A stretch of 64,000 bases of DNA, from the NCBI GenBank assembly GCA_964627455.1, contig CAZVKC010000005.1, positions 62,001 through 126,000 of the forward strand, in the 5' to 3' direction. Source of the stretch: F-183 sp964627455. Its GTDB lineage: Bacteria; Acidobacteriota; Terriglobia; Bryobacterales; Bryobacteraceae. Positions within the stretch are counted from its first letter, which is position 1. Each line of letters starts with the position of its first letter. The translations under genes and the position numbers were made by a program. Shown here piece after piece: positions 1-8,675 of the stretch. Below the pieces are notes generated by a model. It did no database searches, had not been told where the DNA came from, and saw only the letters and a program-made list of their open reading frames with translations.

Positions 1-1
1 G

Positions 2-1273
2 GGACGGCTGTTGCGGGTGATCGTGCACAGGCCTGGCGCGGAGATCCGGCGGTCGCTTGGGGTCAACGGCGGATACATGACGGACGAGGCCGCGGAGCAG
101 CATGCGGGTTTCGTGCGATTGCTCGAGGAGTCCGGCGCCAAGGTCCACTATGCGACGGACCTCATCGACGAGGCGATCGCTGCGGCGCGTCCCGGCGGGC
201 ATCTGCGTGCCTGGCTTCGCGCGCGTGTTCCATCCCTTGCGCCTCTCGAATCGCGTGTGACTGCGCGGATGCTGCTGGGCGCGGTCGACGACGTGGTGTA
301 CAGGACCAACGCGGAAGGACTGTTCGATCCGCTGATCGATGCACACGGGTCGATCGTATTCAGCCGCGATTCCGTGGTGGTGACGCCACGCGGCGTGGTG
401 CTGTGCAACTTCCTCAACGAGGGACGCTCGGTCGAATCGTTTTTGATGCGGTTCGCGTTCGACTGGAGTCCGACGCTGAAGAAGTATCCCGTTCTGTTCG
501 ACGCCGTGGAAGAGGGTTTGACGCTCGAAGGCGGCGACCTGATGGTGTTGGATTCGAACACATTGCTGTTGGGAGTCGGCAACCGGTCGAATCCCGCGGT
601 CGCGCGGCGACTGGCGCAGAAACTGAACATCGACGTAGTTTCCGTGCAGATGCCGACGGGCGGGAGCGCGAAGCTGTGGAATGATCCGGCGACACGCACG
701 CCCGTGCACAATGCGTTCCTGCATCTCGACACGATCTGCTGCTTTGCGGATGCGAAGACGGCTGTTACTCTGCCTTATTTACTCGAGGAGAAGTTCGCGG
801 GCAAGGATCCACTGACGCGCATGCTGGAGGGGATGTCGCGGAGACCGAACGTGCGGGAAGCGGATCAGGAGAAGATGATTCGCGCGCTGGAACCGCTGGG
901 CCGCGTGACGCGATGGAAGTCCGGCAGCGGCGAGGTGGACGCTGGCTTGAAGGGGATGAAGCTCGTGGATTTCCTCGAATCCCGCGGCGTGCACGTGATC
1001 TTCGTGGGCGGTGAGCGGCCGCAGGATCCGGCGAGTCCGGCGGCATTTCAATACATGTCCGAACGCGTGATTCGCGAGCTATTGAATCAGGCGGCGAACT
1101 TCGTGGCTGTGGCGCCGCGTAAGGTGCTGTCTTACGCAGGCAATCCGTATACGCAGAAGGCGATGGAAGCGGCCGGTATCGAGGTTCGCACGTTTCATGC
1201 GAGCGAGATCGCGAAACGGGGCGGAGGTCCGCACTGTTTGACCATGCCGCTCGAACGCGCGACGACGGACTGA
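2..1273 (+). CDS. arginine deiminase family protein (5' end outside window)
   Basis: Arginine deiminase-type guanidino hydrolase, expected to convert L-arginine to citrulline and ammonia in the cytoplasm. The family signatures appear in order: FSRD at residues 117-120, EGGD at 173-176, a GVGNRSN turn at about 188-194, HLD at 238-240, and the catalytic Cys409 in GGPHCLTMP near the C-terminus (numbered from a TTG at position 11). That TTG is probably not the real start: the frame stays open to the window edge and the codons before it read GRL, which fits the GxLxxVxVHRPG lead-in of ArcA proteins. No arcB or arcC follows; the next gene lies on the other strand one base away. A related amidinotransferase cannot be excluded. 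Confidence 0.8.
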   Translation, partial: GRLLRVIVHRPGAEIRRSLGVNGGYMTDEAAEQHAGFVRLLEESGAKVHYATDLIDEAIAAARPGGHLRAWLRARVPSLAPLESRVTARMLLGAVDDVVYRTNAEGLFDPLIDAHGSIVFSRDSVVVTPRGVVLCNFLNEGRSVESFLMRFAFDWSPTLKKYPVLFDAVEEGLTLEGGDLMVLDSNTLLLGVGNRSNPAVARRLAQKLNIDVVSVQMPTGGSAKLWNDPATRTPVHNAFLHLDTICCFADAKTAVTLPYLLEEKFAGKDPLTRMLEGMSRRPNVREADQEKMIRALEPLGRVTRWKSGSGEVDAGLKGMKLVDFLESRGVHVIFVGGERPQDPASPAAFQYMSERVIRELLNQAANFVAVAPRKVLSYAGNPYTQKAMEAAGIEVRTFHASEIAKRGGGPHCLTMPLERATTD

Positions 1274-1274
1274 A

Positions 1275-2507
1275 TTATTCGTAGCGCAGGGTTTCGGCAG
1301 GGGCAACGCGCGCCGCGGACAGAGCCGGGTACAGGGTCGCAATGCCGGCCACGGCGAGCGCGGCCAGGGCGATCCAGATGCCGTCGTACCAGAGCGGTTC
1401 AAACGGCACAAAGCTCAACGCGTAGACGTCGGCATCGAGGCGAACAAGCCGGTAGTGACCTGCGAAGAAGCAGATCGCGTAGCCGAGGATCAGGCCGAGG
1501 ATCGCGCCGACCCCGCCAATGAGCAAGCCTTCAAACAGGAAGATATTGCGGATCTGCTCTTTGCGCGCGCCCATCGAGATCAACACGGCAATGTCGCGGC
1601 GCTTTTCCATCACCATCATCGTGATGGTGATGAGAATGTTGAGTCCCGCGACGAGTTGAATGAGTCCGATGGTGATGACGGTGACGACGCGCTCCATCTT
1701 GAGCGCGCTGCGAAGTTGACGATTCGTCTCCATCCAGGTTGTGGCGGCGAGGTCGGGTCCGATGAGGCCGGAAACCGCGGCGGCCACGGTTTCCGCGCGG
1801 TCGGGATCGTCGAGTTTGATCTCGACGGTGTTCACGACGTTCTCGAGCGAGAGCAACTGCTGCGCGCTCTGCAGCGATGTGATCGCCCACTGTGCATCGA
1901 TGTCCGCGAAGCCTGTCTCAAAGATGCCCACCACGCGCATCCGCGTGAAACTCGGACGTGGACCGAACGGCGTCAGTTCCCCCTGTGGACTGATGACCGT
2001 GACAACGCTATTGAGCAGCATGCCGGTGTTCTGCGCGAGGCGGGATCCGAGCACGATACCTTTCAAGCCGTCGCGTCCGGGCTTCAACGCATCGAGTGAG
2101 CCCTGCTTGAGGCGCAGTAAGTTGTCGCTGAGGCCGGAGTCAGGTCCCGGGATCACGCCCTTGAGGATCGCGCCCTGCGATTGCTGCGGCCCCGAAAGGA
2201 AGATGCCGCCGTAGAGGCCGGGGGCTGCGGTCTTGACGTACGGGACACGTTTGATCTTGTCGATCGTTTCCTGCCAGTTGTGGATTCCGAAGCCCGGTTG
2301 TTTTTCGAGCACTGAGACATGGGCGGTCGCGGACAACAGCGTATCCTGCAGCGTGCGGCGAAAACCGTTATTGATCGCGAGCGCAACAACGAGAGCCATC
2401 ACACCGGCGGCGACGCCGAGGATCGAGATGACGGTGACAAGTGAAATGACGGTCTGGCGGCGCTTGGCGCGCAGGTAGCGATTGGCGACGAAGGTTTCGA
2501 AAATCAC
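1275..2507 (-). CDS. LolC/LolE-type FtsX-domain ABC permease
   Basis: Inner-membrane permease of the lipoprotein-releasing (LolC/E) kind, 410 residues. It has one hydrophobic segment near residues 22-50, a long periplasmic domain, and a C-terminal FtsX domain with three membrane segments and the typical ExRRDIAVLxSMGA loop. I start it at the GTG at 2507, whose GTGA overlaps the stop of the upstream STAS gene. A longer reading frame exists but would add about 45 residues antiparallel to nothing conserved and would run through the STAS gene. No LolD ATPase is adjacent, so the partner must be encoded elsewhere. Lipoprotein export is the likely role; a MacB-like efflux role is possible. Confidence 0.85.
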   Translation of the reverse strand: MIFETFVANRYLRAKRRQTVISLVTVISILGVAAGVMALVVALAINNGFRRTLQDTLLSATAHVSVLEKQPGFGIHNWQETIDKIKRVPYVKTAAPGLYGGIFLSGPQQSQGAILKGVIPGPDSGLSDNLLRLKQGSLDALKPGRDGLKGIVLGSRLAQNTGMLLNSVVTVISPQGELTPFGPRPSFTRMRVVGIFETGFADIDAQWAITSLQSAQQLLSLENVVNTVEIKLDDPDRAETVAAAVSGLIGPDLAATTWMETNRQLRSALKMERVVTVITIGLIQLVAGLNILITITMMVMEKRRDIAVLISMGARKEQIRNIFLFEGLLIGGVGAILGLILGYAICFFAGHYRLVRLDADVYALSFVPFEPLWYDGIWIALAALAVAGIATLYPALSAARVAPAETLRYE

Positions 2508-2857
2508 AGGCCGAAGGCCGATTCCGCTTCGGGAACCTGGTCGAAAAACTTGAACATGCGGTCGAGACGGGTCACGCGAAAGGCTTCCCGAACCTGCCCC
2601 GTGGCCCCGGCCATATGCAGCCGCGTTCCCGAAGACATGCACTTGTTGAGGCTGGCGATGCAGCGGCCAATACCGGTGGAATCGATGTGCGTAACGCCAC
2701 CCATGTCGATGATGATCTTGCGCACGCCCTGGCCGACAAGTGTCGCGACAAGCGCTTCGAGGTCGGCGCTTTCGGGTCCCAGCATGAGGCGCCCGGCCAG
2801 TGAGATGACCACTGTGCCAGGAGCGGTCTCTCGTTGATCGATCTGCAGTTTCACCAT
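2504..2857 (-). CDS. STAS-domain anti-sigma factor antagonist
   Basis: Single STAS domain of 117 residues, the usual length for SpoIIAA/RsbV-like proteins that bind an anti-sigma kinase and are switched by serine phosphorylation. The phospho-site motif DSTGIG is intact, with Ser60 as the predicted target, after the hydrophobic strand KIIIDM. No RsbW-like kinase or PP2C phosphatase is nearby. It overlaps the downstream permease by a GTGA, so the two are probably translated as a pair. A TAACGT hexamer ends 10 nt before the ATG, suggesting a very short leader. Confidence 0.85.
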   Translation of the reverse strand: MVKLQIDQRETAPGTVVISLAGRLMLGPESADLEALVATLVGQGVRKIIIDMGGVTHIDSTGIGRCIASLNKCMSSGTRLHMAGATGQVREAFRVTRLDRMFKFFDQVPEAESAFGL

Positions 2858-2867
2858 TTCCGCTACT

Positions 2868-2873
2868 ACGTTA
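2868..2873 (-). promoter_or_regulatory. -10-like hexamer TAACGT for the STAS gene
   Basis: Reads TAACGT on the minus strand and ends 10 nt before the ATG at 2857. It overlaps by two bases the -10-like element of the divergent xylose isomerase gene. Inferred from position only; no convincing -35 is seen. Confidence 0.35.
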
Positions 2874-2877
2874 TGAT
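2872..2877 (+). promoter_or_regulatory. -10-like hexamer TATGAT for the xylose isomerase gene
   Basis: TATGAT ends 9 nt before the ATG at 2887, so transcription would begin at or just before the start codon. No Shine-Dalgarno sequence is seen in the 29-bp divergent gap, in keeping with a leaderless mRNA. Confidence 0.45.
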
Positions 2878-2886
2878 AGCCATTTC

Positions 2887-4128
2887 ATGGCACCCATTCC
2901 TCCGAGTCAACAACAATCTCTCGTCGAGCGCCTGATGAGCGCGTGCGGCGGAGCCTATTCGCCAGAGGTCCGGCGCAAATATTACATCACGGGTCCGCAG
3001 TGGGCTGCTGCGTATGAGGGCAACGCCCTGTTTCATGCGCCTACGCGGCAATCCGTTGGATTCGAGCGCGTCATCGAAGAATACGCCAAAATCGGCATCG
3101 GTCATTGGTGTACGCACGACACGGACGTCATCCCGGCCAACCTCGTGATGAAGGATGAACAGTGGGAAATCGTCGGCCGCATCAAGTCGAGCCTGCAGAA
3201 GAACGGCCTCGAATGTTCGATGGTGACGACCGAAACGTTCCATCACGCCGTGTTTGCGGGCGGCCCGGCGGCGGAAGCTCCCGAGGTCCGCGCATATGCC
3301 GCGGAGCGGTTGAAGAACACCGTCCATATCGGGCATGAACTGGGCGCGAAGTACGCGGTGTATTGGCCGGGTTCGTTCGGATACTACACGGCGGGAACGG
3401 TCGACGAACCGCAAGCACTGAAGTGGTATGCGGATGGCTTGAACGCGGCCTGCAACGCGGACATCGAGTTTGCGAAGAAGTACAACCGGCCGACGCTGCA
3501 GCATTGCATGGAAGCAAAGCCGTTCGAACCGCAAGCCGAGATCCTGCTGCCGACGTCGGATGCGATGCTGGCGTTCATCTTCTCGGGATTGCTGGAACAT
3601 CCGGAGATGGTTGGACTCAATCCCGAATACCTGCACGAGCTGATGTGGGGCGCATCGGTGCGCGCCGCGCTGGGACGCGCGCTGTTGTGCGGCAAGCTGT
3701 TCCACTTCGACATTAACGACGGATATCGCTTGAAACACGATGTGGATATCGCGGTGGGCCTGGTGAATCCACTCGACTGGCTCAACGTGCTCGTGCTGTT
3801 GCGCAGCTATGGATTCAAGGGTCCTTTCAATCTCGACTATAAGCCGCCGCGCACGACGTCGAATCACGGCGTGTTCGCGGTCAGCTTCCCGACGGCGGTC
3901 GACCGGTTCATCACGCTGTGGGAGATGGCCGGCGAGGTGATGGAAGATCCGATCATGAAGGAAGCGATCGAAGCGTTGAAGGGCGGCGGCGGCGTGACCG
4001 ATATTCGCGACGTCGATTCGATCGTGAAAGCGAACGCCGAACTGCTGTCGCTGCATGAACTGACGGCGCACCGGCTGTTCCAGATCCTGGTCGGCGCGCA
4101 TCGCGGCCGTACGTACAACATCGCGTAG
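2887..4128 (+). CDS. xylA: xylose isomerase family protein (class I-like, divergent)
   Basis: TIM-barrel aldose-ketose isomerase of 413 residues. Every catalytic and metal-binding position of xylose isomerase has a counterpart: His77 and Asp80 (HDTD), Glu209 and Lys211 (EAKPFEP), Glu247 and His250 (GLNPEYLHE), Asp275 (FHFDIND), Asp285 and Asp287 (HDVD) and Asp317 (DYKPPRT). The canonical WGGREG loop is replaced by WPGSFG around residues 160-164, and the protein is somewhat longer than the common 390-residue form, so the sugar it prefers may not be xylose. No xylulokinase or xylose transporter is adjacent. The following small gene starts 9 bp after its stop. Confidence 0.85.
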   Translation: MAPIPPSQQQSLVERLMSACGGAYSPEVRRKYYITGPQWAAAYEGNALFHAPTRQSVGFERVIEEYAKIGIGHWCTHDTDVIPANLVMKDEQWEIVGRIKSSLQKNGLECSMVTTETFHHAVFAGGPAAEAPEVRAYAAERLKNTVHIGHELGAKYAVYWPGSFGYYTAGTVDEPQALKWYADGLNAACNADIEFAKKYNRPTLQHCMEAKPFEPQAEILLPTSDAMLAFIFSGLLEHPEMVGLNPEYLHELMWGASVRAALGRALLCGKLFHFDINDGYRLKHDVDIAVGLVNPLDWLNVLVLLRSYGFKGPFNLDYKPPRTTSNHGVFAVSFPTAVDRFITLWEMAGEVMEDPIMKEAIEALKGGGGVTDIRDVDSIVKANAELLSLHELTAHRLFQILVGAHRGRTYNIA

Positions 4129-4137
4129 TCAGGGCGC

Positions 4138-4359
4138 ATGGCTATCGGCCGTACACTGATCGCATTGGGACTCCTGCTCGTCGCGGCAGGAGTCCTTTTG
4201 ATTTTCGCGGAGAGATTACCGTTCAAGCCGGGGCAGTTGCCGGGCGACATCGTGATCCGCGGCAAGAACAGCGTTTTCTATTTCCCGCTGGCGACTTGCG
4301 TGATTGTCAGCGTCCTGCTGTCGGTTGTGATGTGGATCATCCGGCAGTTCCGGTCCTAA
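4138..4359 (+). CDS. DUF2905 small membrane protein
   Basis: A 73-residue protein with two hydrophobic segments (about residues 5-24 and 49-68) separated by a conserved loop containing LPGDIVIRGKN, which is the DUF2905 signature. The function of this family is unknown. It begins 9 bp after the isomerase stop codon and is probably co-transcribed with it. Its stop overlaps the convergent ADOP gene by 4 bp. Confidence 0.85.
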   Translation: MAIGRTLIALGLLLVAAGVLLIFAERLPFKPGQLPGDIVIRGKNSVFYFPLATCVIVSVLLSVVMWIIRQFRS

Positions 4360-6962
4360 TCGTGCCGTAACGCCAGGATGGGGTCCACGGAAGCAGCCCG
4401 GCGCGCCGGGAGATAGGATGCGAGAGCGGCGGCCGCGGATAGCAACGTGACAGCAACGAGGAACGTGGCCGCATCCCGCGGAGAGACGGCGAACAACAGC
4501 GATTCGACTCTGGTGCTCACAGCCATGGCAAAACCGACCCCAGCGGCGATGCCTGCAGCGGCGATGCCAAGTCCCCGGCGAAGGGCCATCCAGAGGATGT
4601 CGCTTTTGTCTGCGCCGAGCGCCATGCGGACTCCGAATTCCTGCGTTCGCGCGGCGACATCGCTGGCGAGGATTCCATACACGCCAAGCAGCGCAAGCAC
4701 CAGAGCACAGAGCGAGAAGCCGCTGACCAGGCCCAGCATCAGCGAAGGTTGTTGCCAGGTTTGCTCGACGACGCCGGTCATCAGACGGGCCTCTGGGAGG
4801 AGCGTGGGATCGAGGTCCATCAGTGTTTTTCGCGCAGCAGCAATTATCGCTCGCGGGTCGCCGTTCGCGCGAATGGTGAAGGCCAGCAGCGGCCATCCGA
4901 CGGCCTGGATGTTCGTGAAGACTTCCGCGCGGGGCTTGGATTCGGACGCGACGGCAGGCACGTCGCCGACAACGCCTACGATTTCCCACCAGACTGGCGG
5001 GGCTTCTTTCTGCGTGTTGCGTTCAAAGCTGACTTGCTGTCCCAACGGGTTTGCGCTGCCGAAGTAGCGGCGCGCAAAGGTCTCGTTCACGACGACCTGC
5101 TTCGGAGTGGCGGATCCTCGCCACTCGTCGAAGAGCCGGCCCGATCGTAGCGGAATCGACATGGTTTGAAAGTAGCCAGGACTCACGCCGCGATAGCCGT
5201 ATTCCTGCTGCAGCGTGGCTTCCGGGGCCACATGCTTGAGGAAGCGGATCTCCTTGCTGGATTGCGTTCCGCCGGTGAGCGGCACGCGATCGGCGACTCC
5301 GACAGCACGCACGCCAGGGAGTTCCTGCAACTTCTGCAGAGCCTGATCGGTGAAGGCGGCGATGTTCGCAGGGGGAGTGTCCCACGAGAAAGGCGCTCGT
5401 AGGGTCACAACCTGATCGGCCGCGAATCCCAGAGGGCGAGCGCGGAGGTTCAGGAATCCGCGCGTCAGCAAACCCGTCAGGATGAGCAGCATCATCGAGA
5501 GCGCGACCTGCGAGATGGTGAGTCCACTGCGGATCCACGCTCTGTTGCCGGATCCCGACGATCTGTCGCGTAGGCCGGCAGCGAATGAGACACGAGAGGC
5601 GCGCCATGCGGGGAGGAAGCCGAAGAAGAGGCCGCAGACGATCGAGAGAGCGAGCGTGAAAATCAGCACTCGCGAATCGATCGAGGCGTCGCGCAGGCGC
5701 GGGACATCCAACGGGATGGCGCGTTTGAGGAATTCGAGCGTGTTCGCGGCGAAGACGAGTCCAAGTAGCGCGCCGCCGAGCGAGAGGAGAAGGCTCTCGA
5801 TCAGAAACAGGCGGACGAGGGATCCACGGCCTGCGCCGATGGCGGCGCGGATCGTTGCTTCGCGCTGGCGTTCGATGGCGCGCGCGAGCAGCAGGCCCGC
5901 GAGGTTCACGCATGCGATGAGCAGAACGAGCGCAACAGTTCCCATGAGGAAGAGGATGGGAGTTTTGGCTTCGCCTGCGATGAGGTCGTTGAGGGGGAGC
6001 AGCTTGGCCGTGAGGTCCTTATCGCTGTCTGGATACTGGCTGGCGAGTTGGCTTGTCACGACGCGCAATTCCGAATTGGCTTGCTGCTGCGAGATTCCTT
6101 CTTTGAGGCGCGCGACCACTGAGAGCCAGCTTGCTTTGCGCGAAGCGGTTCGGAACTTTTGGTCGGGCGACCAGAGGTCCACGTCTTCGGGATAGATGGC
6201 GGTCGCCGGCAGGACGCCTACGATCTCGAATACACCCTGGCGCGTTTCGAGTTTCATACCCGTGAGGTTGGGATTCGACGCGAACCGGCGCTGCCAGAGG
6301 CCGCGGCTGATAAGCGCAACCGGAGCGCCTTCGCCGCGGAGTTCTGCGGCGTCGAACGTGCGGCCGAGTTCGGGGCGGATTCGCAGGACTTTGGGAAGGT
6401 CCCCGAAGAATCGCAGGGAGTTGATCTTTTCGCGATCGCCCGTCGAAAGGATGATCGTGTCGCTGTAGAAGCCGGTGATGGAATCGAGCGATTTCACTTG
6501 CGAGGCGTAGTCGAACACGCGTTGCGGATTTCCGCCGTTGGGCGTCGCCCCCTTGCGCTCTTCCATCCCGAAGATGCTGCCGGCGGATTCAAAGGGCAGC
6601 GGTTTGAGGATCACCGCGTCGACCATGCTGAAGATCGCGGTGTTAGCGCCGATGCCGATGGCGAGGGACAGGATCGCGATGAGAGTGAAGGAAGGCCGAC
6701 GGCGCAGATTGCGAATCGCGTGACGGGATTCGCGCAGCAGGATGTCGAGCCAGACGAAGACATCGCGGTCGCGCGTTTCGTCCTGAAGACTAGCGCGATT
6801 GCCGAACTTCACCAGCGCCTTGCGGCGCGCCTCAGCAGGCGTGAGTCCTTCTGCGACGTATTCGTCGATCCGCATGTCGAGATGAAACCGCATCTCGTCG
6901 GAAATCTCTTCGGACTTCGCGTCGCCGCGGAAAGTCCCCACGAGCCGGTTCCACAAGCTCAT
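4356..6962 (-). CDS. ADOP-type permease (duplicated MacB-FtsX)
   Basis: Acidobacterial duplicated orphan permease, 868 residues. It carries a cytoplasmic N-terminal segment with the pattern DEMRFHLDMRxDEYxxEGLTPxEAR (about residues 20-45), a first membrane helix near 95-115, a MacB periplasmic core, a three-helix FtsX block (about 335-455), then a second periplasmic core and a second FtsX block at the C-terminus. The usual ATPase partner is not encoded here, which is normal for this family. The gene lies 34 bp behind a PadR regulator, the standard ADOP arrangement, and is probably repressed with it. Substrate unknown; export of small toxic compounds or a peptide is a guess. Confidence 0.9.
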   Translation of the reverse strand: MSLWNRLVGTFRGDAKSEEISDEMRFHLDMRIDEYVAEGLTPAEARRKALVKFGNRASLQDETRDRDVFVWLDILLRESRHAIRNLRRRPSFTLIAILSLAIGIGANTAIFSMVDAVILKPLPFESAGSIFGMEERKGATPNGGNPQRVFDYASQVKSLDSITGFYSDTIILSTGDREKINSLRFFGDLPKVLRIRPELGRTFDAAELRGEGAPVALISRGLWQRRFASNPNLTGMKLETRQGVFEIVGVLPATAIYPEDVDLWSPDQKFRTASRKASWLSVVARLKEGISQQQANSELRVVTSQLASQYPDSDKDLTAKLLPLNDLIAGEAKTPILFLMGTVALVLLIACVNLAGLLLARAIERQREATIRAAIGAGRGSLVRLFLIESLLLSLGGALLGLVFAANTLEFLKRAIPLDVPRLRDASIDSRVLIFTLALSIVCGLFFGFLPAWRASRVSFAAGLRDRSSGSGNRAWIRSGLTISQVALSMMLLILTGLLTRGFLNLRARPLGFAADQVVTLRAPFSWDTPPANIAAFTDQALQKLQELPGVRAVGVADRVPLTGGTQSSKEIRFLKHVAPEATLQQEYGYRGVSPGYFQTMSIPLRSGRLFDEWRGSATPKQVVVNETFARRYFGSANPLGQQVSFERNTQKEAPPVWWEIVGVVGDVPAVASESKPRAEVFTNIQAVGWPLLAFTIRANGDPRAIIAAARKTLMDLDPTLLPEARLMTGVVEQTWQQPSLMLGLVSGFSLCALVLALLGVYGILASDVAARTQEFGVRMALGADKSDILWMALRRGLGIAAAGIAAGVGFAMAVSTRVESLLFAVSPRDAATFLVAVTLLSAAAALASYLPARRAASVDPILALRHD

Positions 6963-6996
6963 CGCCGGTTGCTCCTCTACTGACTTCTGTGATTTC

Positions 6997-7341
6997 TCAA
7001 GCGAACTGGATGACCTTGGCGACGCCGCGTGTCAATCGCGCCCAGCTTTCTTCTTCCGCGGCCAGTTGTGCCTTGCCCTGTTTGGTGAGCGAGTAAAAAC
7101 GGGCCTTCCGGTTGCTTTCCGTCACGCCCCACTCGGCGGAAATCCAACCTTCCTGTTCCATACGATGCAGCGCCGGGTAAAGAGATCCTTCTTCTACGCG
7201 GAGAAGTTCTTCGGAGGCTTTCTCGATGAAGAGTGTGATGCCGTAGCCATGCAGAGGTCCGCGGGACAATGCGTTCAGCACGAGCAGGGTCAGCGTTCCT
7301 TGCAGGATGTCGTTCTTCTTCGTGCTGCCGGGGGCGGGCAT
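6997..7341 (-). CDS. PadR family transcriptional regulator
   Basis: A 114-residue winged-helix repressor of the PadR-like subfamily. The motif LLVLNALSRGPLHGYGI is followed by the recognition helix and the wing EEGSLYPALHRMEQEGWI, with a short C-terminal dimer helix. The ATG at 7341 is supported by a strong AGGAGG eight bases upstream. It is the first gene of a two-gene unit with the ADOP permease and sits directly behind a palindromic operator candidate, so autoregulation is likely. The inducing ligand is unknown. Confidence 0.93.
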   Translation of the reverse strand: MPAPGSTKKNDILQGTLTLLVLNALSRGPLHGYGITLFIEKASEELLRVEEGSLYPALHRMEQEGWISAEWGVTESNRKARFYSLTKQGKAQLAAEEESWARLTRGVAKVIQFA

Positions 7342-7349
7342 TCTGCGGA

Positions 7350-7355
7350 CCTCCT
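7350..7355 (-). promoter_or_regulatory. Shine-Dalgarno AGGAGG of the PadR gene
   Basis: AGGAGG on the minus strand, eight bases before the ATG at 7341. It fixes the PadR start and shows that strong ribosome binding sites coexist in this genome with apparently leaderless genes. Confidence 0.8.
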
Positions 7356-7360
7356 CTAGC

Positions 7361-7383
7361 TACCTAAATAAGCTAGCTAGGTA
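7361..7383. promoter_or_regulatory. candidate PadR operator (inverted repeat)
   Basis: Arms TACCTA (7361-7366) and TAGGTA (7378-7383) with an 11-base spacer that itself contains the palindrome AGCTAGCT. The site lies 20-42 bases upstream of the PadR start codon, over the likely core promoter. PadR family repressors commonly bind such palindromes at their own promoter. Binding here is inferred. Confidence 0.6.
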
Positions 7384-7424
7384 TAGTGTGCGGGCATTCC
7401 TCGTCCCTGTCAAGAACTGTTTGG

Positions 7425-7430
7425 TATTTT
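7425..7430 (+). promoter_or_regulatory. -10-like hexamer TATTTT for the ankyrin gene
   Basis: TATTTT ends 6 nt before the GTG at 7437. It favours that GTG over an earlier in-frame GTG at 7386 as the start of the ankyrin protein. Confidence 0.4.
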
Positions 7431-7436
7431 CTGAAG

Positions 7437-8675
7437 GTGGCTGAACAACCCGTATCGAGCGCTCTTCAGAAGTGGCTGCTCGCGGTCTATGGCTCCGGAC
7501 ACACGCCGGCTCGACCGCGCGTGGCGGAACGGTTGTTGCGTGAGAATCCGAACTTCGGCGATCTGGCTCCATATGCGGCAGGCAATGCGAGTGGGATCGA
7601 GCGGAATCCGAAGGCGACAGCGGGGATGCCTCCGCTGGTGGCGTTGACGCATTCGAGCTTGTGCCGGGAACGTCCGGGCGACTTCGAACAGTGCCTGCGC
7701 CTGTTACTGGCGCGCGGTGAGGATCCGAACCAGGCGTGGACCGATCCGCACTTTCCCAGCGCTACGCTGAGCGCGTTGTACGGCGCCGCGGGCAAGAACC
7801 ATCAGCCGGGAATGACGGAGATCCTGCTCGAGGCGGGGGCCAATCCAAACGACGGCGAGTCTTTGTATCATTCCTGCGACACCCGTGACCTCACCTGCAT
7901 GAAGCTGTTGCTGGCGGCGGGGGCGAATCCCAAGGGGACGAATGCGCTCAACAAGTCGCTCGATTTCGACCATCTGGCGTGCACGCAATTGCTGCTGGAT
8001 GCAGGCGCGGATCCGAACGAAGGCGTACCTGCGCTGTTCTGGGCAATTCGGCGGCGGCGTTCGCTGGCGCATATCGAGGCCTTGTTGCACGCCGGCGCCG
8101 ACGCGTCCGCGGCTTACCGCGACCGGACGCCATATCGATGGGCATTGCTATTCGGATTGCGGGAGATCGCATACCGGCTACAGGCGGTGACGGGAGAGTC
8201 GCATCCGGAGGGCATCGACAAGTTCCTCGCAGCGTGCGCGGCGGGCGATCGTGCGACTGCGTTCGCGATGGCGGGCGAGCACAACTGGATCGCGGAGATC
8301 CCGGAGACGCTGCTGCGAATGTTGCCCGACTCGGTGGAGTCCGGCAATCGCAACGCGGCGGTGCTGATGGTGGAACTGGGCTGGCCGATCGCGGCGCAGG
8401 GTGGGGACTGGAACGCGACGGCGCTGAATCTCGCGGTGTTTCGTGGGGATCCGTGGCTGACCAAATTCCTGCTGGAACACGGCGCGAGTTGGGAGGAACG
8501 GCACGGATACAACGACGACTTGCGAGGGACACTCAGTTTTGCGTCCACGGTGGAACCGGCTTTTGGAGGCGACTGGCTGGCTTGCGCAAAGGCGCTCATC
8601 GCGGCCGGCATGCCCAAACCGGGTTCCGCGTATCGTTACTCTGCGGCCATCCAGGCCTACTTTGATTCCTTATGA
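7437..8675 (+). CDS. ankyrin-repeat protein
   Basis: About 412 residues with several degenerate ankyrin repeats, recognisable by LLLARGEDPN, ILLEAGANPN, LLLAAGANPK, LLLDAGADPN, LLHAGADAS and FLLEHGAS. No signal peptide or enzymatic domain is visible, so it is probably a cytoplasmic scaffold or binding protein with an unknown partner. I choose the GTG at 7437 because the residues before it are not ankyrin-like and a -10-like TATTTT lies 6 nt upstream; a GTG at 7386 in the same frame would add 17 residues. Its stop overlaps the start of the SGNH hydrolase (ATGA), so the two are likely translated together. Confidence 0.8.
   Translation: MAEQPVSSALQKWLLAVYGSGHTPARPRVAERLLRENPNFGDLAPYAAGNASGIERNPKATAGMPPLVALTHSSLCRERPGDFEQCLRLLLARGEDPNQAWTDPHFPSATLSALYGAAGKNHQPGMTEILLEAGANPNDGESLYHSCDTRDLTCMKLLLAAGANPKGTNALNKSLDFDHLACTQLLLDAGADPNEGVPALFWAIRRRRSLAHIEALLHAGADASAAYRDRTPYRWALLFGLREIAYRLQAVTGESHPEGIDKFLAACAAGDRATAFAMAGEHNWIAEIPETLLRMLPDSVESGNRNAAVLMVELGWPIAAQGGDWNATALNLAVFRGDPWLTKFLLEHGASWEERHGYNDDLRGTLSFASTVEPAFGGDWLACAKALIAAGMPKPGSAYRYSAAIQAYFDSL

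Noticed and set aside
2866..4101. 411-codon minus-strand frame opposite the xylose isomerase gene
   Set aside because: The plus strand carries the complete active-site set of a known enzyme; the antisense product is compositionally biased.
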